A stretch of DNA of 64,000 nucleotides from an uncultured Acidimicrobiales bacterium (lineage in GTDB: Bacteria > Actinomycetota > Acidimicrobiia > Acidimicrobiales > SZUA-35), in contig CALKZY010000025.1 in NCBI GenBank assembly GCA_938002965.1, positions 1 to 64,000 of the forward strand, written 5' to 3'. Positions within the stretch are counted from its first letter, which is position 1. Every line of letters starts with the position of its first letter. The position numbers and the translations under genes were made by a program. Positions 8,501-16,567 of this stretch are shown here, one piece after another. The notes under the pieces are model-generated. The model ran no database searches, was not told the DNA's origin, and saw only the letters and a list, made by a program, of their open reading frames with translations.

Positions 8501-9433
8501 ATGGGTGCTGACCACGACCACGGGGCCCAACTGGCCAGAGCAGGAGAGCGCAACCGTGGCCGCCTGCTCGGTGCCTTTGTCATCATTGGCGTGTTCTTTG
8601 TCGTCGAGGCCGCCGCCGGGCTGATCACCAACTCGCTGGCCCTGCTGTCCGACGCTGGTCACATGCTGACCGACGTCATCGGGCTCGGCATGGCATTGGC
8701 CGCCGTCGGGTTGGCGTCGTCGTTTGAGCACCGCCATGACGATGGCACCGCCCGGTCACGTCATACGTTCGGCCTCTATCGACTTGAGATCCTGGCGGCG
8801 TTCGTTAACGCCCTGTTGCTGTTCGCTGTCGCCACCTGGGTGGTCGTCGAGGCGGTGCGACGATTCTTCGACGAGCCCGAGGTACTCAGCGGAACCATGT
8901 TTGTTGTCGCAGTCCTCGGTTTGGCGGCCAACTTAATCGCTTTCGCCCTACTTCGCGGAGGTGACCGCACGTCGGTGAACATGGAGGGCGCTTATCTGGA
9001 GGTGTTGGCTGACACCGTCGGTTCGGTTGGGGTAATCGTGGCCGCAGTTCTGATCGAGTGGTTTGCTTGGACATGGGTCGACCCGGCTATCGCCATCGTC
9101 ATTGGCTTGTGGATCTTGCCGAGGACCTGGCGGCTGGGCCGAAAAGCGGTACAGATCCTCCTGCAGGCTGCCCCCGAACGTGTCGATCTTGATGCATTGG
9201 CCGGTCAGCTCGGCGCAATCGATGGTGTTATTGACGTACATGACCTGCACGTCTGGACTCTGACTTCCGACATGGATGCGGCGACAGCCCATCTGATGGT
9301 TGGAACGGCGGCCGACAACCACGCAGTCTTGGACCGAGCCCGACAACTCCTGGACGAGGCCTACGGTATTCATCACGCCACGTTCCAGATTGAGCCAGAC
9401 AACCACACCGGCTGTCACGACGTCACCTGGTAG
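8501..9433 (+). CDS. Cation diffusion facilitator (zinc/divalent metal efflux)
   Basis: A 310-residue CDF-family transporter that exchanges cytosolic divalent metal for protons. A short His-rich start (MGADHDHG) precedes six predicted membrane segments. SLALLSDAGHMLTDVIG supplies the TM2 metal residues H54 and D58. The equivalent TM5 site reads LEVLADTVGS, with Glu where Zn-transporting members usually have His, so metal selectivity may differ. The cytoplasmic C-terminal domain (IDGVIDVHDLHVWTL) is the usual dimerisation and metal-sensing fold. It stands alone, with a candidate leaderless promoter, and converges on the small secreted-protein gene at 9444. Confidence 0.9.
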   Translation: MGADHDHGAQLARAGERNRGRLLGAFVIIGVFFVVEAAAGLITNSLALLSDAGHMLTDVIGLGMALAAVGLASSFEHRHDDGTARSRHTFGLYRLEILAAFVNALLLFAVATWVVVEAVRRFFDEPEVLSGTMFVVAVLGLAANLIAFALLRGGDRTSVNMEGAYLEVLADTVGSVGVIVAAVLIEWFAWTWVDPAIAIVIGLWILPRTWRLGRKAVQILLQAAPERVDLDALAGQLGAIDGVIDVHDLHVWTLTSDMDAATAHLMVGTAADNHAVLDRARQLLDEAYGIHHATFQIEPDNHTGCHDVTW

Positions 9434-9443
9434 GAGTCGACTG

Positions 9444-9938
9444 TCAGATGGCGCTTGTGCAGCCGTACCCCATGGAGACAACCAGGGCGGCAACGGTGCG
9501 GCGCTCGGGCCCGGCCCGGTAGTCGTAGCCAAGTGCCTGTCGGGCCCAGTCATTTACCTTCTCGCTCGCCGCTAATTCGCCGTACGGCCCGGTGTTGCCG
9601 CTGACGGTGTTGCGTCGCAACACGCAGTACTCGGCGGTCATTTCATCGAAGCCGATGGGGTCAATGATGTGTTGCCAGCCGTCGGTCAATAGGTCTGCCC
9701 AGAGACGAGCGGCCCGTATGGCGGCCACCGGAACGGGCTCTGCAGGACGATCTGTTTCGAATGGCAACGAAGCGACCTGCACCTCATCACGGGTCTCCGT
9801 CCGGGTGTCGTCGCCCCCGAGGCCTGCTATCCCGGCTGAGGTCGACAACAGAGCAGCACAGAGAAATCCAAGAATGAAACTGACATAAGGGCTGTTGGCC
9901 AGGCGCACGGCGGGGCCTCCGGTCAGGGGAATGGACAC
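9444..9938 (-). CDS. Hypothetical membrane-anchored or secreted protein
   Basis: 164 residues with a GTG start. A single hydrophobic segment at about residues 18-38 (YVSFILGFLCAALLSTSAGI) is followed by a hydrophilic domain with two cysteines (EYCVLRR and YGCTSAI), so the rest probably lies outside the membrane. I do not recognise the family. It ends 10 bases from the convergent cation-efflux gene and is followed on its 5' side by a repeat-bearing intergenic region. Codon use looks like that of its neighbours, so I judge it a real gene of unknown role. Confidence 0.55.
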   Translation of the reverse strand: MSIPLTGGPAVRLANSPYVSFILGFLCAALLSTSAGIAGLGGDDTRTETRDEVQVASLPFETDRPAEPVPVAAIRAARLWADLLTDGWQHIIDPIGFDEMTAEYCVLRRNTVSGNTGPYGELAASEKVNDWARQALGYDYRAGPERRTVAALVVSMGYGCTSAI

Positions 9939-10000
9939 CGCTGATTCAATCGGCCGCCCCCGGGCTGTTCGTGAGCTTTCGATCGATGTAGATCGTGAAT

Positions 10001-10070
10001 GCGGCGGTGAATTGACGGCAGTGAGTTCGGCGGTGAGTTGGCGGGGTGAGTTGGTGGGGTGAGTTGATCG
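10001..10070. repeat. Imperfect 12-13 base tandem repeat
   Basis: Five head-to-tail variants of GGCGGTGAGTTG occupy this stretch, drifting from GGCGGTGAATTG to GTGGGGTGAGTTG. It lies between two outward-facing genes. The array is too short and degenerate to be a CRISPR; it could be slipped-strand expansion or a cluster of regulator sites. Confidence 0.6.
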
Positions 10071-10163
10071 TATCCGGAGGCAACGAGTGGTCTAGTGGGT
10101 AGATCACTGGTGACATCTGCCGCCAGAATGGTTGGCCGATTCGATCTCGTCGGGGGCCTGCAT

Positions 10164-10169
10164 TAACTT
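10164..10169 (+). promoter_or_regulatory. Putative -10 element (TAACTT), leaderless start
   Basis: TAACTT ends 8 bases before the ATG at 10178, with no Shine-Dalgarno sequence between them. Confidence 0.35.
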
Positions 10170-10177
10170 CGGCCGAC

Positions 10178-11377
10178 ATGGGCGAGACACCATTCCACCG
10201 AATGACGGCTGACAGCATCGATACCACCTCGGTTGATGGTGCACTCATGACGACCAGAGCGGTTCGGCGGCGACTGGATCTGGACCGACCAGTCGATCAG
10301 CAAACAATCCTGGATTGCATAGATGTCGCCGAGCAGGCGCCAACAGGAGGCAACCAGGGCAGTCGACGTTGGTTAGTGGTTCGAGACGACGAGCTCAAGG
10401 CCAAGCTGGCCGAGCTGTACATGGCGTCGGCCGGAGCCTGGATGATTGAGACCCGCGATCGACTGATCGGTTCAGGCCACCACAACGAGCGGGTAATGAT
10501 CTCGGCCGCCCATTTGGCTGAGCATTTGGCCGAGGTCCCGGCGATCGTGATTCCGACAATAATCGGCCGCCACGACGGCAGCGGGCGGCCCGGGCTGTTC
10601 GACTCGGTCATTCAATCAGCTTGGAGTTTCTGCGTGGCTCTTCGAGCCAGGGGACTGGGAACAGCCTGGACCACCGCCATCCTCGACAAGGAAAGTGAGA
10701 TTGCCGAGTTGTTGGACATCCCGGACTCTATGACTCAGATTGCCATGCTGCCGGTCGCCTGGACCGTTGGATCGGAGTTCTCGCCCGCCGCCCGCTATCC
10801 GGCCCGGGCCATCACCTACTTCGATGGTTTCGGGCGAATCTATGACCGCGGTCCCAGCTCACCGCCGTGTCTTGTCGACGGGCCGGGCACCGTTGTCGAG
10901 CAAGACATTCGGGCGTCAATCGACGAGATCTGGAACGCTGTGACCGACATCTCGATGCCAGCTGCTTTCAGCTCCGAGTTCGTCGGCGCCCGTTGGCTCG
11001 AAGATCCTGGTTCGGGGTCGGCAGATCCAGCTATCGGGGCGACGTTTGTCGGAACAAATACCCATGAGGCCCGCGGGCAGTGGGAGGTGCCATGTTTTGT
11101 CAGCCACTACGAGCAGAGAGTGACGTTCGGCTGGGTGACAAGCGACAGAGACAATCCTGGTGCTCGTTGGCGCTTCGACCTGGAACCGATCGCCGGCGCC
11201 GTTCGGGTCCGGTTCTCCATGAACCTTGGTCCTGGTCCGTCGGGCCTCACCGAGATCATCGCGGCCCGACCCGATCTTGAGGGTCGTATTCTCGACCGGC
11301 GAATCGCCGAGCACCGCGCCAACATGACTCGGGTCCTGGACGGCCTGAGAGAGACGTTGGCGCCTCACGTGAGGTGA
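10178..11377 (+). CDS. Nitroreductase-like flavoprotein fused to an SRPBCC domain
   Basis: A 399-residue two-domain protein. Residues about 20-225 look like an FMN-dependent nitroreductase: TTRAVRRRLDLDRPV, then AEQAPTGGNQGSRRWLVV, the usual flavin-binding start. Residues about 235-395 look like an SRPBCC (START/Bet v1-type) ligand-binding domain: VEQDIRASIDEIWNAVTDIS and VSHYEQRVTFGW. Nitroreductases reduce nitro, quinone or enone groups with NAD(P)H; SRPBCC domains hold hydrophobic ligands. The fusion suggests one protein that both captures and reduces a hydrophobic compound, which is inference. A downstream in-frame ATG at 10202 is an alternative start. Confidence 0.75.
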   Translation: MGETPFHRMTADSIDTTSVDGALMTTRAVRRRLDLDRPVDQQTILDCIDVAEQAPTGGNQGSRRWLVVRDDELKAKLAELYMASAGAWMIETRDRLIGSGHHNERVMISAAHLAEHLAEVPAIVIPTIIGRHDGSGRPGLFDSVIQSAWSFCVALRARGLGTAWTTAILDKESEIAELLDIPDSMTQIAMLPVAWTVGSEFSPAARYPARAITYFDGFGRIYDRGPSSPPCLVDGPGTVVEQDIRASIDEIWNAVTDISMPAAFSSEFVGARWLEDPGSGSADPAIGATFVGTNTHEARGQWEVPCFVSHYEQRVTFGWVTSDRDNPGARWRFDLEPIAGAVRVRFSMNLGPGPSGLTEIIAARPDLEGRILDRRIAEHRANMTRVLDGLRETLAPHVR

Positions 11378-11503
11378 TCAATCTGCTTTACACAAGCTTG
11401 ATCTTGGCCTTCATAAACCGTTGATGGTTCCCCTGTTTCCTTAAAGGTGTAGCAGTTAGCTACAGACAACGTCGGGCATCAGCCCGGAAAGGAAACACCA
11501 ATC

Positions 11504-11911
11504 ATGTTGCCAGTCGCCAATGAGTATCTGACTGGATACCTCACCAGCGCCTACGCCGCCAACGAGCAGGTTGCCGATGGCGTTCGACGTGGCGCCGAGC
11601 AGGGTGGACGAGGCCCTTTCTTCTTGCTTCCTCTACTCTTTCTACTCCTAGCCGGCTTCTTGTTCTTCCGAATCATGCGTCGAGGGCGTCACGCCGCCTT
11701 CGCCTCAGGTAACGGCAGGGCTCTTGCAGTTCTGAGCGAGCGGTTTGCTAACGGAGAGATCTCTCGTGACGAGTTTGAGTACCGCCGAGCGGTTCTCAAC
11801 AACGACGATGATGTGCCATCGGCCCCGCCGTTCGCCGCACCTCCCGCTTCTGAGCGGACCGAGTCGACCTCAGTGTTGGAGCCGGATCCCGATCCGACGG
11901 ATCAGCAGTAG
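11504..11911 (+). CDS. SHOCT-domain membrane protein
   Basis: 135 residues. One membrane segment (PFFLLPLLFLLLAGFLFFRIM) at about residues 37-58 is followed by a short basic stretch and then LAVLSERFANGEISRDEFEYRR, the SHOCT motif, before an acidic, Pro/Ser-rich tail. SHOCT segments are thought to mediate oligomerisation. A GGAAAGG lies upstream of the ATG at a usable distance. It precedes a two-component system with two strong hairpins in between, so co-regulation is possible but not shown. No enzyme activity is suggested. Confidence 0.7.
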   Translation: MLPVANEYLTGYLTSAYAANEQVADGVRRGAEQGGRGPFFLLPLLFLLLAGFLFFRIMRRGRHAAFASGNGRALAVLSERFANGEISRDEFEYRRAVLNNDDDVPSAPPFAAPPASERTESTSVLEPDPDPTDQQ

Positions 11912-11929
11912 CCGATCGGCACCGGCATA

Positions 11930-11948
11930 GTCACGGCCTCGCCGTGAC
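11930..11948 (+). terminator. Hairpin after the SHOCT gene
   Basis: GTCACGGC and GCCGTGAC form a perfect 8-base stem with a CTC loop, 19 bases after the SHOCT stop codon. There is no T-run, so this is a terminator-like hairpin or a processing site, not a classic intrinsic terminator. Confidence 0.45.
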
Positions 11949-11963
11949 AAGCTAGTAGATTCA

Positions 11964-11993
11964 GGCGGTCGCCCCGAGTTACGGGCGACCGCC
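11964..11993 (+). promoter_or_regulatory. 11-base-pair hairpin abutting the response-regulator ribosome binding site
   Basis: GGCGGTCGCCC (11964-11974) and GGGCGACCGCC (11983-11993) form a perfect stem around an 8-base loop. The Shine-Dalgarno GGGAGG follows at 11996-12001, only 2 bases away. The hairpin could limit ribosome access or act as an attenuator; the lack of a T-run argues against a plain terminator. Confidence 0.5.
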
Positions 11994-12010
11994 TTGGGAG
12001 GTTGGAAGCA

Positions 12011-12742
12011 GTGGCCCAACGCATTCTGGTCGTTGATGACGAAGAACCGATACGTGAACTGGTGGCGTCGTACCTGCGTGACGACGGGTACCTCGTTGAG
12101 CAGGCGGGCGACGGGCAAAAGGCGGTGGAGCGAATCCAGCGGTCAGGCGATATCGATCTGATCCTGCTCGACATTCGAATGCCAGGTTTGGACGGGATCG
12201 AGGCTCTCCGCGAGATCCGCCGGGTGTCCGATACGTACGTCATCATGCTGACCGCAGCGGCCGAGGAAACAGATCGACTGATCGGCCTGTCGGTGGGTGC
12301 CGACGATTACATCACCAAACCATTCTCCCCTCGGGAAGTGGTGGCTCGGGTTAAGGCCGTGCTGCGACGGTCGCGAGAGTCCGGAGTCGCGGAGCGAGGA
12401 ACACCGGCCTTGCGTTTCGCCGGGATCGTTATCGACATCGACGAGTACACCGTCGTTGTTGTTGACGATGATCACGATGTCGAAATCGATTTGACCGCCC
12501 TCCAGTTCAAACTTCTCAGGACCTTGGCCGAGAGCCCTGGACGGGTTTTTGCCCGACACCAATTGATCGAGCGGGTGTGGGGGCGGGACTTCTACGGTGA
12601 GGACCGCATCGTCGATGTTCACATCGGCAATCTTCGCAAAGCCCTGGGTGACGATGTGTCCGCCCCACGATTTATCGCCACCGTGAGAGGTGTCGGCTAT
12701 AGGTTCGTGGCCACACCCAGTGAAACCCAGGACTCGATGTGA
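12011..12742 (+). CDS. OmpR/PhoB-family response regulator
   Basis: 243 residues from GTG 12011. I prefer this start over TTG 12002 because GGGAGG ends at 12001: it would touch the TTG but lies 9 bases from the GTG. The receiver domain has the acidic pair D9/D10, phospho-acceptor D54 in ILLDIRMPG and the conserved Lys in DYITKPFSP. The C-terminal winged helix (EIDLTALQFKLLRTLAE, then VFARHQLIERVWG) is the OmpR type. The stop overlaps the start of the histidine kinase gene, so the two form one cognate pair. A strong hairpin lies just upstream of its ribosome binding site. The signal is unknown. Confidence 0.92.
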   Translation: MAQRILVVDDEEPIRELVASYLRDDGYLVEQAGDGQKAVERIQRSGDIDLILLDIRMPGLDGIEALREIRRVSDTYVIMLTAAAEETDRLIGLSVGADDYITKPFSPREVVARVKAVLRRSRESGVAERGTPALRFAGIVIDIDEYTVVVVDDDHDVEIDLTALQFKLLRTLAESPGRVFARHQLIERVWGRDFYGEDRIVDVHIGNLRKALGDDVSAPRFIATVRGVGYRFVATPSETQDSM

Positions 12743-13830
12743 CCGGCGCACGGCCAATGTCGTTGCGGCGCCAATTGTTTCGCTCTCACCTGCTGGTGGT
12801 ATTCGTCACCGTCGGCATTCTGCTGGTGGTGGGGGTGGTGGGGTTCTTCATCGCCGCTGCGCTGGGAGCCGACGTACAGCGCGGCTCTGACGGGCCAGGC
12901 CGGGAAGGTCCGCCTGCTCCACTTGTGCTGCTGATCCCTCTGGGGGCCGCCGTTGTCGGGGCCTCGCTGATCTCGTGGCGGGTAGCGCTCCGCTTAGCCG
13001 CCCCGATCGAGGCCGCGAGGCGGGCGACCCATCAGCTGGCTTCAGGTCGCTATGACGTTCGGGTTGACGGCGGCGATGTGTTGGAGTTGGCCGAATTGTC
13101 CGATGACGTAAATCGATTGGCCGAGACACTGGAGTCGACTGAGCGTCGCCGGTTGCTGCTTATCGGTGATGTAGCTCATGAGCTGCGAAACCCACTTACC
13201 ACCATCGAAGCTTCAATGGAGGCGCTGATGGACGGCGTCGTCGCTCCCGATGACGAAACGTACGCCAGGGTGGCACGGGAGGCAGCCCGGCTGAGACGGC
13301 TGGCCGGCGATCTTTCAGAGCTGTCCGCTGTCGCCGAGCCGGTTTCTGACCAACGGGAACCGATCGACCTCGGCCCGTTGTTGCGTACGGTCTGCGAGCA
13401 TCTCGCTCCCCAAGCTGCGGCCAAAGATCTTGACTTGCGGGTTGAGATACATCGGACCGGTTCTTTGTCGGCCACAAACTTGCCGGTAAGCGGTAACCGT
13501 GATCGTCTCGTTCAGGTGTTCACCAACATCATCGGCAACGCCATTCAATACACCGACGAAGGCTCGGTAGTCGTTACTGGCACTGCTACCACCGACCGCC
13601 AGTCTGAGGTCCTAGTCTCGGTAGTCGATACCGGCCGAGGATTGGAGTTGTCGGACCAGAATCGCATCTTTGAGCGGTTCTACCGGGTGCACTCGGATTC
13701 CAAAGGAACGGGAGTCGGTCTGGCCATCGCTAAGAGGCTGGTCGAAGCGCACGGCGGGTCGATCAGGGCGGTTTCGCCTGGACCTGATCTTGGCACCACG
13801 GTCACAGTGCGGCTTCCCTCCCGGGGCTAG
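12739..13830 (+). CDS. Membrane sensor histidine kinase
   Basis: 363 residues with a GTG start inside the regulator's stop codon. Membrane segments at about 17-41 and 61-82 enclose a very short extracytoplasmic loop, so it probably senses the membrane or a partner protein and not a soluble ligand. A HAMP-like linker precedes the HisKA box with H147 (VAHELRNPLTT). The ATPase domain follows (FTNIIGNAIQYT, DTGRGL, GTGVGLAIAKRL). It autophosphorylates H147 and passes the phosphate to the regulator encoded just upstream. Its 3' end overlaps the convergent regulator gene by 4 bases. Confidence 0.92.
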   Translation: MTGARPMSLRRQLFRSHLLVVFVTVGILLVVGVVGFFIAAALGADVQRGSDGPGREGPPAPLVLLIPLGAAVVGASLISWRVALRLAAPIEAARRATHQLASGRYDVRVDGGDVLELAELSDDVNRLAETLESTERRRLLLIGDVAHELRNPLTTIEASMEALMDGVVAPDDETYARVAREAARLRRLAGDLSELSAVAEPVSDQREPIDLGPLLRTVCEHLAPQAAAKDLDLRVEIHRTGSLSATNLPVSGNRDRLVQVFTNIIGNAIQYTDEGSVVVTGTATTDRQSEVLVSVVDTGRGLELSDQNRIFERFYRVHSDSKGTGVGLAIAKRLVEAHGGSIRAVSPGPDLGTTVTVRLPSRG

Positions 13831-14732
13831 CCAGTGTTGGAAACCTGGTCGTCAGGTTCGCTCAGCGCTGAAGCTATCGCCCATATGCCGAGCCCGAGAT
13901 GATGCCAGTCTCGTTGTTCACCGTCCTCACCCGTAGGTAACGTCTCGAGATGGGTGTCTTCGGATTCCACCTGATCGCGGATGTCCATACCGTCGTTGTA
14001 GGTGATGATGATCCGGGTGAACGTCTCGACAGCCGCCCGTCGCAGCTCCGGAGTGTCGGTCGGACCGAAAATGGACACCTTCGGCCGCAACTGAAGAAGG
14101 TCCAGGACGCTGCCATACAGCTCGACGTAGGAGGCAATGGTTTCGTTATGGGCTGCCTGCGCCGCCCTCCTCAACTGGTCGGTTGCTTCATCGTCGGCGG
14201 TTGAGGCGGCAAGAGTGGCCAAGATGGCAACGCGAACCTGAGCAGGCCGGTAGTCCCGACTCGCTGCGACCGACGTAAACGAGGCTCGGCGGGTTATCTC
14301 TCGAAGCGCCATGTGGCGGCCCTCGACGGTCTTGAGATCCAGTTCATCAAGCGAGCCGAGTACCTCGGCGGCGATCTGCTCCTGCTGCGGGGTCGTGGCA
14401 GAGGAGAACCACTCGTACAAGGCGGCTGATTGTACGTCAACGCGGTAGTCATCGGGACTGGCCCATAGCCGGTCATACACAGAGCCGGGGGAGACCTGAT
14501 TGCCGGGCTGTCGAGACTCGTTGAGCTCCGTGATCGCAGCGGCCAGTGTCAGCTGGTCACCGGCCAAGCGTGGACCGTCTCGTTCCAAGATCTGTAGCCC
14601 GGCCTGGATCAGGTCCATCGCCAGTTTGCGACGGGACAGCCTGCGCTTGCCGAAAAACGGACGCGAAGAGGTCAACCATGGTGGGCGATCACCGTCAGAG
14701 TCGTTGCTTGTCGGAGACGAGATGGGGGACAT
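13827..14732 (-). CDS. Possible TetR-like transcriptional regulator
   Basis: 301 residues from ATG 14732; a TTG at 14789 would add 19 residues but looks less likely. The segment from LSRRKLAMDLIQAGLQILER to SPGSVYDRLWASPDDYRVDV has the spacing of a TetR-type helix-turn-helix, but the helices are atypical and the conserved FxxxG and YxHF residues are poor matches. A long helical C-terminal region (AALYEWF onward) fits a ligand and dimerisation domain. It converges on the kinase gene. I assign a DNA-binding role with caution; it may be a family of its own. Confidence 0.45.
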   Translation of the reverse strand: MSPISSPTSNDSDGDRPPWLTSSRPFFGKRRLSRRKLAMDLIQAGLQILERDGPRLAGDQLTLAAAITELNESRQPGNQVSPGSVYDRLWASPDDYRVDVQSAALYEWFSSATTPQQEQIAAEVLGSLDELDLKTVEGRHMALREITRRASFTSVAASRDYRPAQVRVAILATLAASTADDEATDQLRRAAQAAHNETIASYVELYGSVLDLLQLRPKVSIFGPTDTPELRRAAVETFTRIIITYNDGMDIRDQVESEDTHLETLPTGEDGEQRDWHHLGLGIWAIASALSEPDDQVSNTG

Positions 14733-14914
14733 GCTAGCGCTGGGGCTGTTATGGCGAGTTTTTCGCCTAGCTGCGAAATGATCTTGCAAAACGCGTTACG
14801 CAACTTTAGGATTGTGGTTGAGGGATCGTCCAGTCCAAACTGTCGCCAGCTTGACCTTCGGATATGGAACGGATCCTAAAACGGAAACCGATGAGCGCTA
14901 TCCGAGTTGGAGGG

Positions 14915-14946
14915 AAACCCGGAAATCGCCTTCGGTTTTCGGGTTT
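14915..14946. terminator. Terminator-like hairpin after the phosphotransferase gene
   Basis: AAACCCG (14915-14921) pairs with CGGGTTT (14940-14946), and partial GAAA/TTTT pairing extends the stem inward. On the plus strand it runs into a short T-run. On the minus strand it lies just past the stop of the APH-type gene. It could act in either direction. Confidence 0.4.
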
Positions 14947-14959
14947 TTGGGCAGACCTG

Positions 14960-15913
14960 CTACCCGGCGTCGAGAGCGGAGCGAACCATATGGCGCCCCA
15001 TCTGGTGGTGGCTTGGATTGTCTGCGGAGAACGCCACCATGGTGAATCCGATAGACAGACACCATCCGCGAGCCCGCAGCCATGTGGCTTCGTCGATCGG
15101 CCGGACTTCGCTGTTGGCCGCTGACCGAAAGTGACCTTGGTGCTCGGGCCCAAAGGCGTACCAGCCAATGGCCAGGTCGCAGGCCGGGTCGCCACCGCAG
15201 ATGTCGCCGAAGTCAATCACGGCTGACAAGCGGCCCGACTGCTGAATCAGGTTGAACAGGTGGAGGTCTCCATGGAGCCACACCGGCGGCTGGTTCCATG
15301 GCTCAGAGTCCAAGCAACGCTGCCATAGGGCATGGGCCAAGTGGGCGTCAATATTGATGTCGGACGCGAACTGATCGATTCGTTCGACGGTCATCTCGTG
15401 ACGCTCAGCCAGGGGGCCACCCCGGTAGGGGTTTATCGGTCGATTGTCGGGAGCCGGTCGATGGAGACAGGCCAAGAAGCGGCCAAGACGCTCGGCTGCC
15501 GCCGTCGGATCGGCCCAGCCAGCATTGCCGACAGCTCCACCCTCGAACCAGGGCTGAATACTCCAGGTCCATGGGTAGTAGTCGGTCGCTTTGCCGACCC
15601 GGCGGGGGGCAGGCACCGGAAGCGGCAAGGTAGGAGCCAAGATCGGTAACCACTGCTGCTCGTGAGCCACCAGTCCGGCTGCTATCGCCCGGCGAGGCAG
15701 CCGAACCGCGTGTGACGGTCCCAACCGGTACATCACGTTGTCCCAGCCGTTGGCCGCCCGCCGGAGATCAAGGTGGGCCAAGTCACCGTGTTGGTCCCGC
15801 AGGAGTTGTCGGACCAATTCCTCGGTGATGTCGACTTCGGCCACGGGCATGGCGTGCTGGCAGTCAAGGTCGTCGTCAGTGCGACTAGTGGGTACCGACT
15901 TCGGATCGCTCAT
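14960..15913 (-). CDS. Aminoglycoside phosphotransferase (APH)-fold kinase
   Basis: 317 residues from ATG 15913, chosen because GGAGGGG lies about 9 bases upstream; an in-frame start 48 bases further upstream lacks this. The catalytic loop reads HGDLHLFNLI and the metal-binding loop IDFGDICGGDPACDLA. Both are intact, so it should be an active small-molecule kinase. NGWDNVMYRLG and AVRLPRR cover the glycine-rich and Lys regions. Family members phosphorylate antibiotics, choline, homoserine and sugars, so drug resistance should not be assumed. It stands alone on the minus strand, divergent from the hydrolase-rsmD pair. Confidence 0.85.
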   Translation of the reverse strand: MSDPKSVPTSRTDDDLDCQHAMPVAEVDITEELVRQLLRDQHGDLAHLDLRRAANGWDNVMYRLGPSHAVRLPRRAIAAGLVAHEQQWLPILAPTLPLPVPAPRRVGKATDYYPWTWSIQPWFEGGAVGNAGWADPTAAAERLGRFLACLHRPAPDNRPINPYRGGPLAERHEMTVERIDQFASDINIDAHLAHALWQRCLDSEPWNQPPVWLHGDLHLFNLIQQSGRLSAVIDFGDICGGDPACDLAIGWYAFGPEHQGHFRSAANSEVRPIDEATWLRARGWCLSIGFTMVAFSADNPSHHQMGRHMVRSALDAG

Positions 15914-15982
15914 TTCGCCTTCCCCTCCGGTCGAACGTACTGCCAGACCCTGTTCGGTCACAGTACCCGCTAGACAGGAGGT

Positions 15983-16567
15983 ATGACCGGTAGAACAGAA
16001 GGTATGAGCGGCCTCCAGCTACCGAGCTCGCCCGCCGGTCTGCTCCTCACCCCTGGGGCGAGTGCCAGCGCTGACGATCCGACCCTGGTGGCCATCGATA
16101 ATGGCATCTCAGAGTTGGCCGTGGTCCGGTTGACGCTGGCCACAACCAGCGTCAACAGCGCGGTCAAGAAGATCCGGGTAGCGGCTGAAGAGATGGCCGA
16201 TGACTTGAATGTCTCACCAGATCAGCTGGTCTTTGGTGGGCGCAGCTTTGGTGGGCGATCCTGCTCGGTGGCTGTTGCTGAAGGGATGCCGGCCGCCGGG
16301 TTGGTGCTTCTCAGCTATCCGCTGCACCCCCCGGGCAAGCCGGACAAACTTCGAGTCGACCATTTCCCCAACGTGGCTGTCCCGACCTTGTTGGTTTCAG
16401 GGGAGCGGGACCCGTTCGGCACTTCCACCGAATTTGAACAGCATCTGCCCTCCATGGCCGGATCGACCGAGATGCGCTGGGTTCCCGGGAATCATTCGCC
16501 CAAGGCCCAGACCCCGACCATCGTGAATATGGTTCGACATTTTCTTGCACTACGGGTGGAATCGTGA
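15983..16567 (+). CDS. Small alpha/beta-hydrolase (TEX30/KANL3-like)
   Basis: 194 residues. The nucleophile elbow GGRSFGGR places Ser88 in a GxSxG motif. LLVSGERDPFG supplies the acid and GNHSPK the histidine, so the triad looks complete. The short, lid-less form matches dienelactone-hydrolase or TEX30-like proteins of unknown substrate. The AGGAGG lies only 1 base before the first ATG, and GAAGG equally close before a second at 16004; the two segments look like a partial duplication, so the true start is uncertain. The stop overlaps the rsmD start (GTGA), indicating co-translation. Confidence 0.75.
   Translation: MTGRTEGMSGLQLPSSPAGLLLTPGASASADDPTLVAIDNGISELAVVRLTLATTSVNSAVKKIRVAAEEMADDLNVSPDQLVFGGRSFGGRSCSVAVAEGMPAAGLVLLSYPLHPPGKPDKLRVDHFPNVAVPTLLVSGERDPFGTSTEFEQHLPSMAGSTEMRWVPGNHSPKAQTPTIVNMVRHFLALRVES

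Noticed and set aside
10001..10070. Repeats, considered as CRISPR or phage attachment site
   Set aside because: Units are 12-13 bases, contiguous and degenerate; no spacers or integrase gene.
14960..15913. Antibiotic resistance gene
   Set aside because: The APH fold is clear, but family members act on many small molecules; nothing points to an antibiotic or a mobile element.
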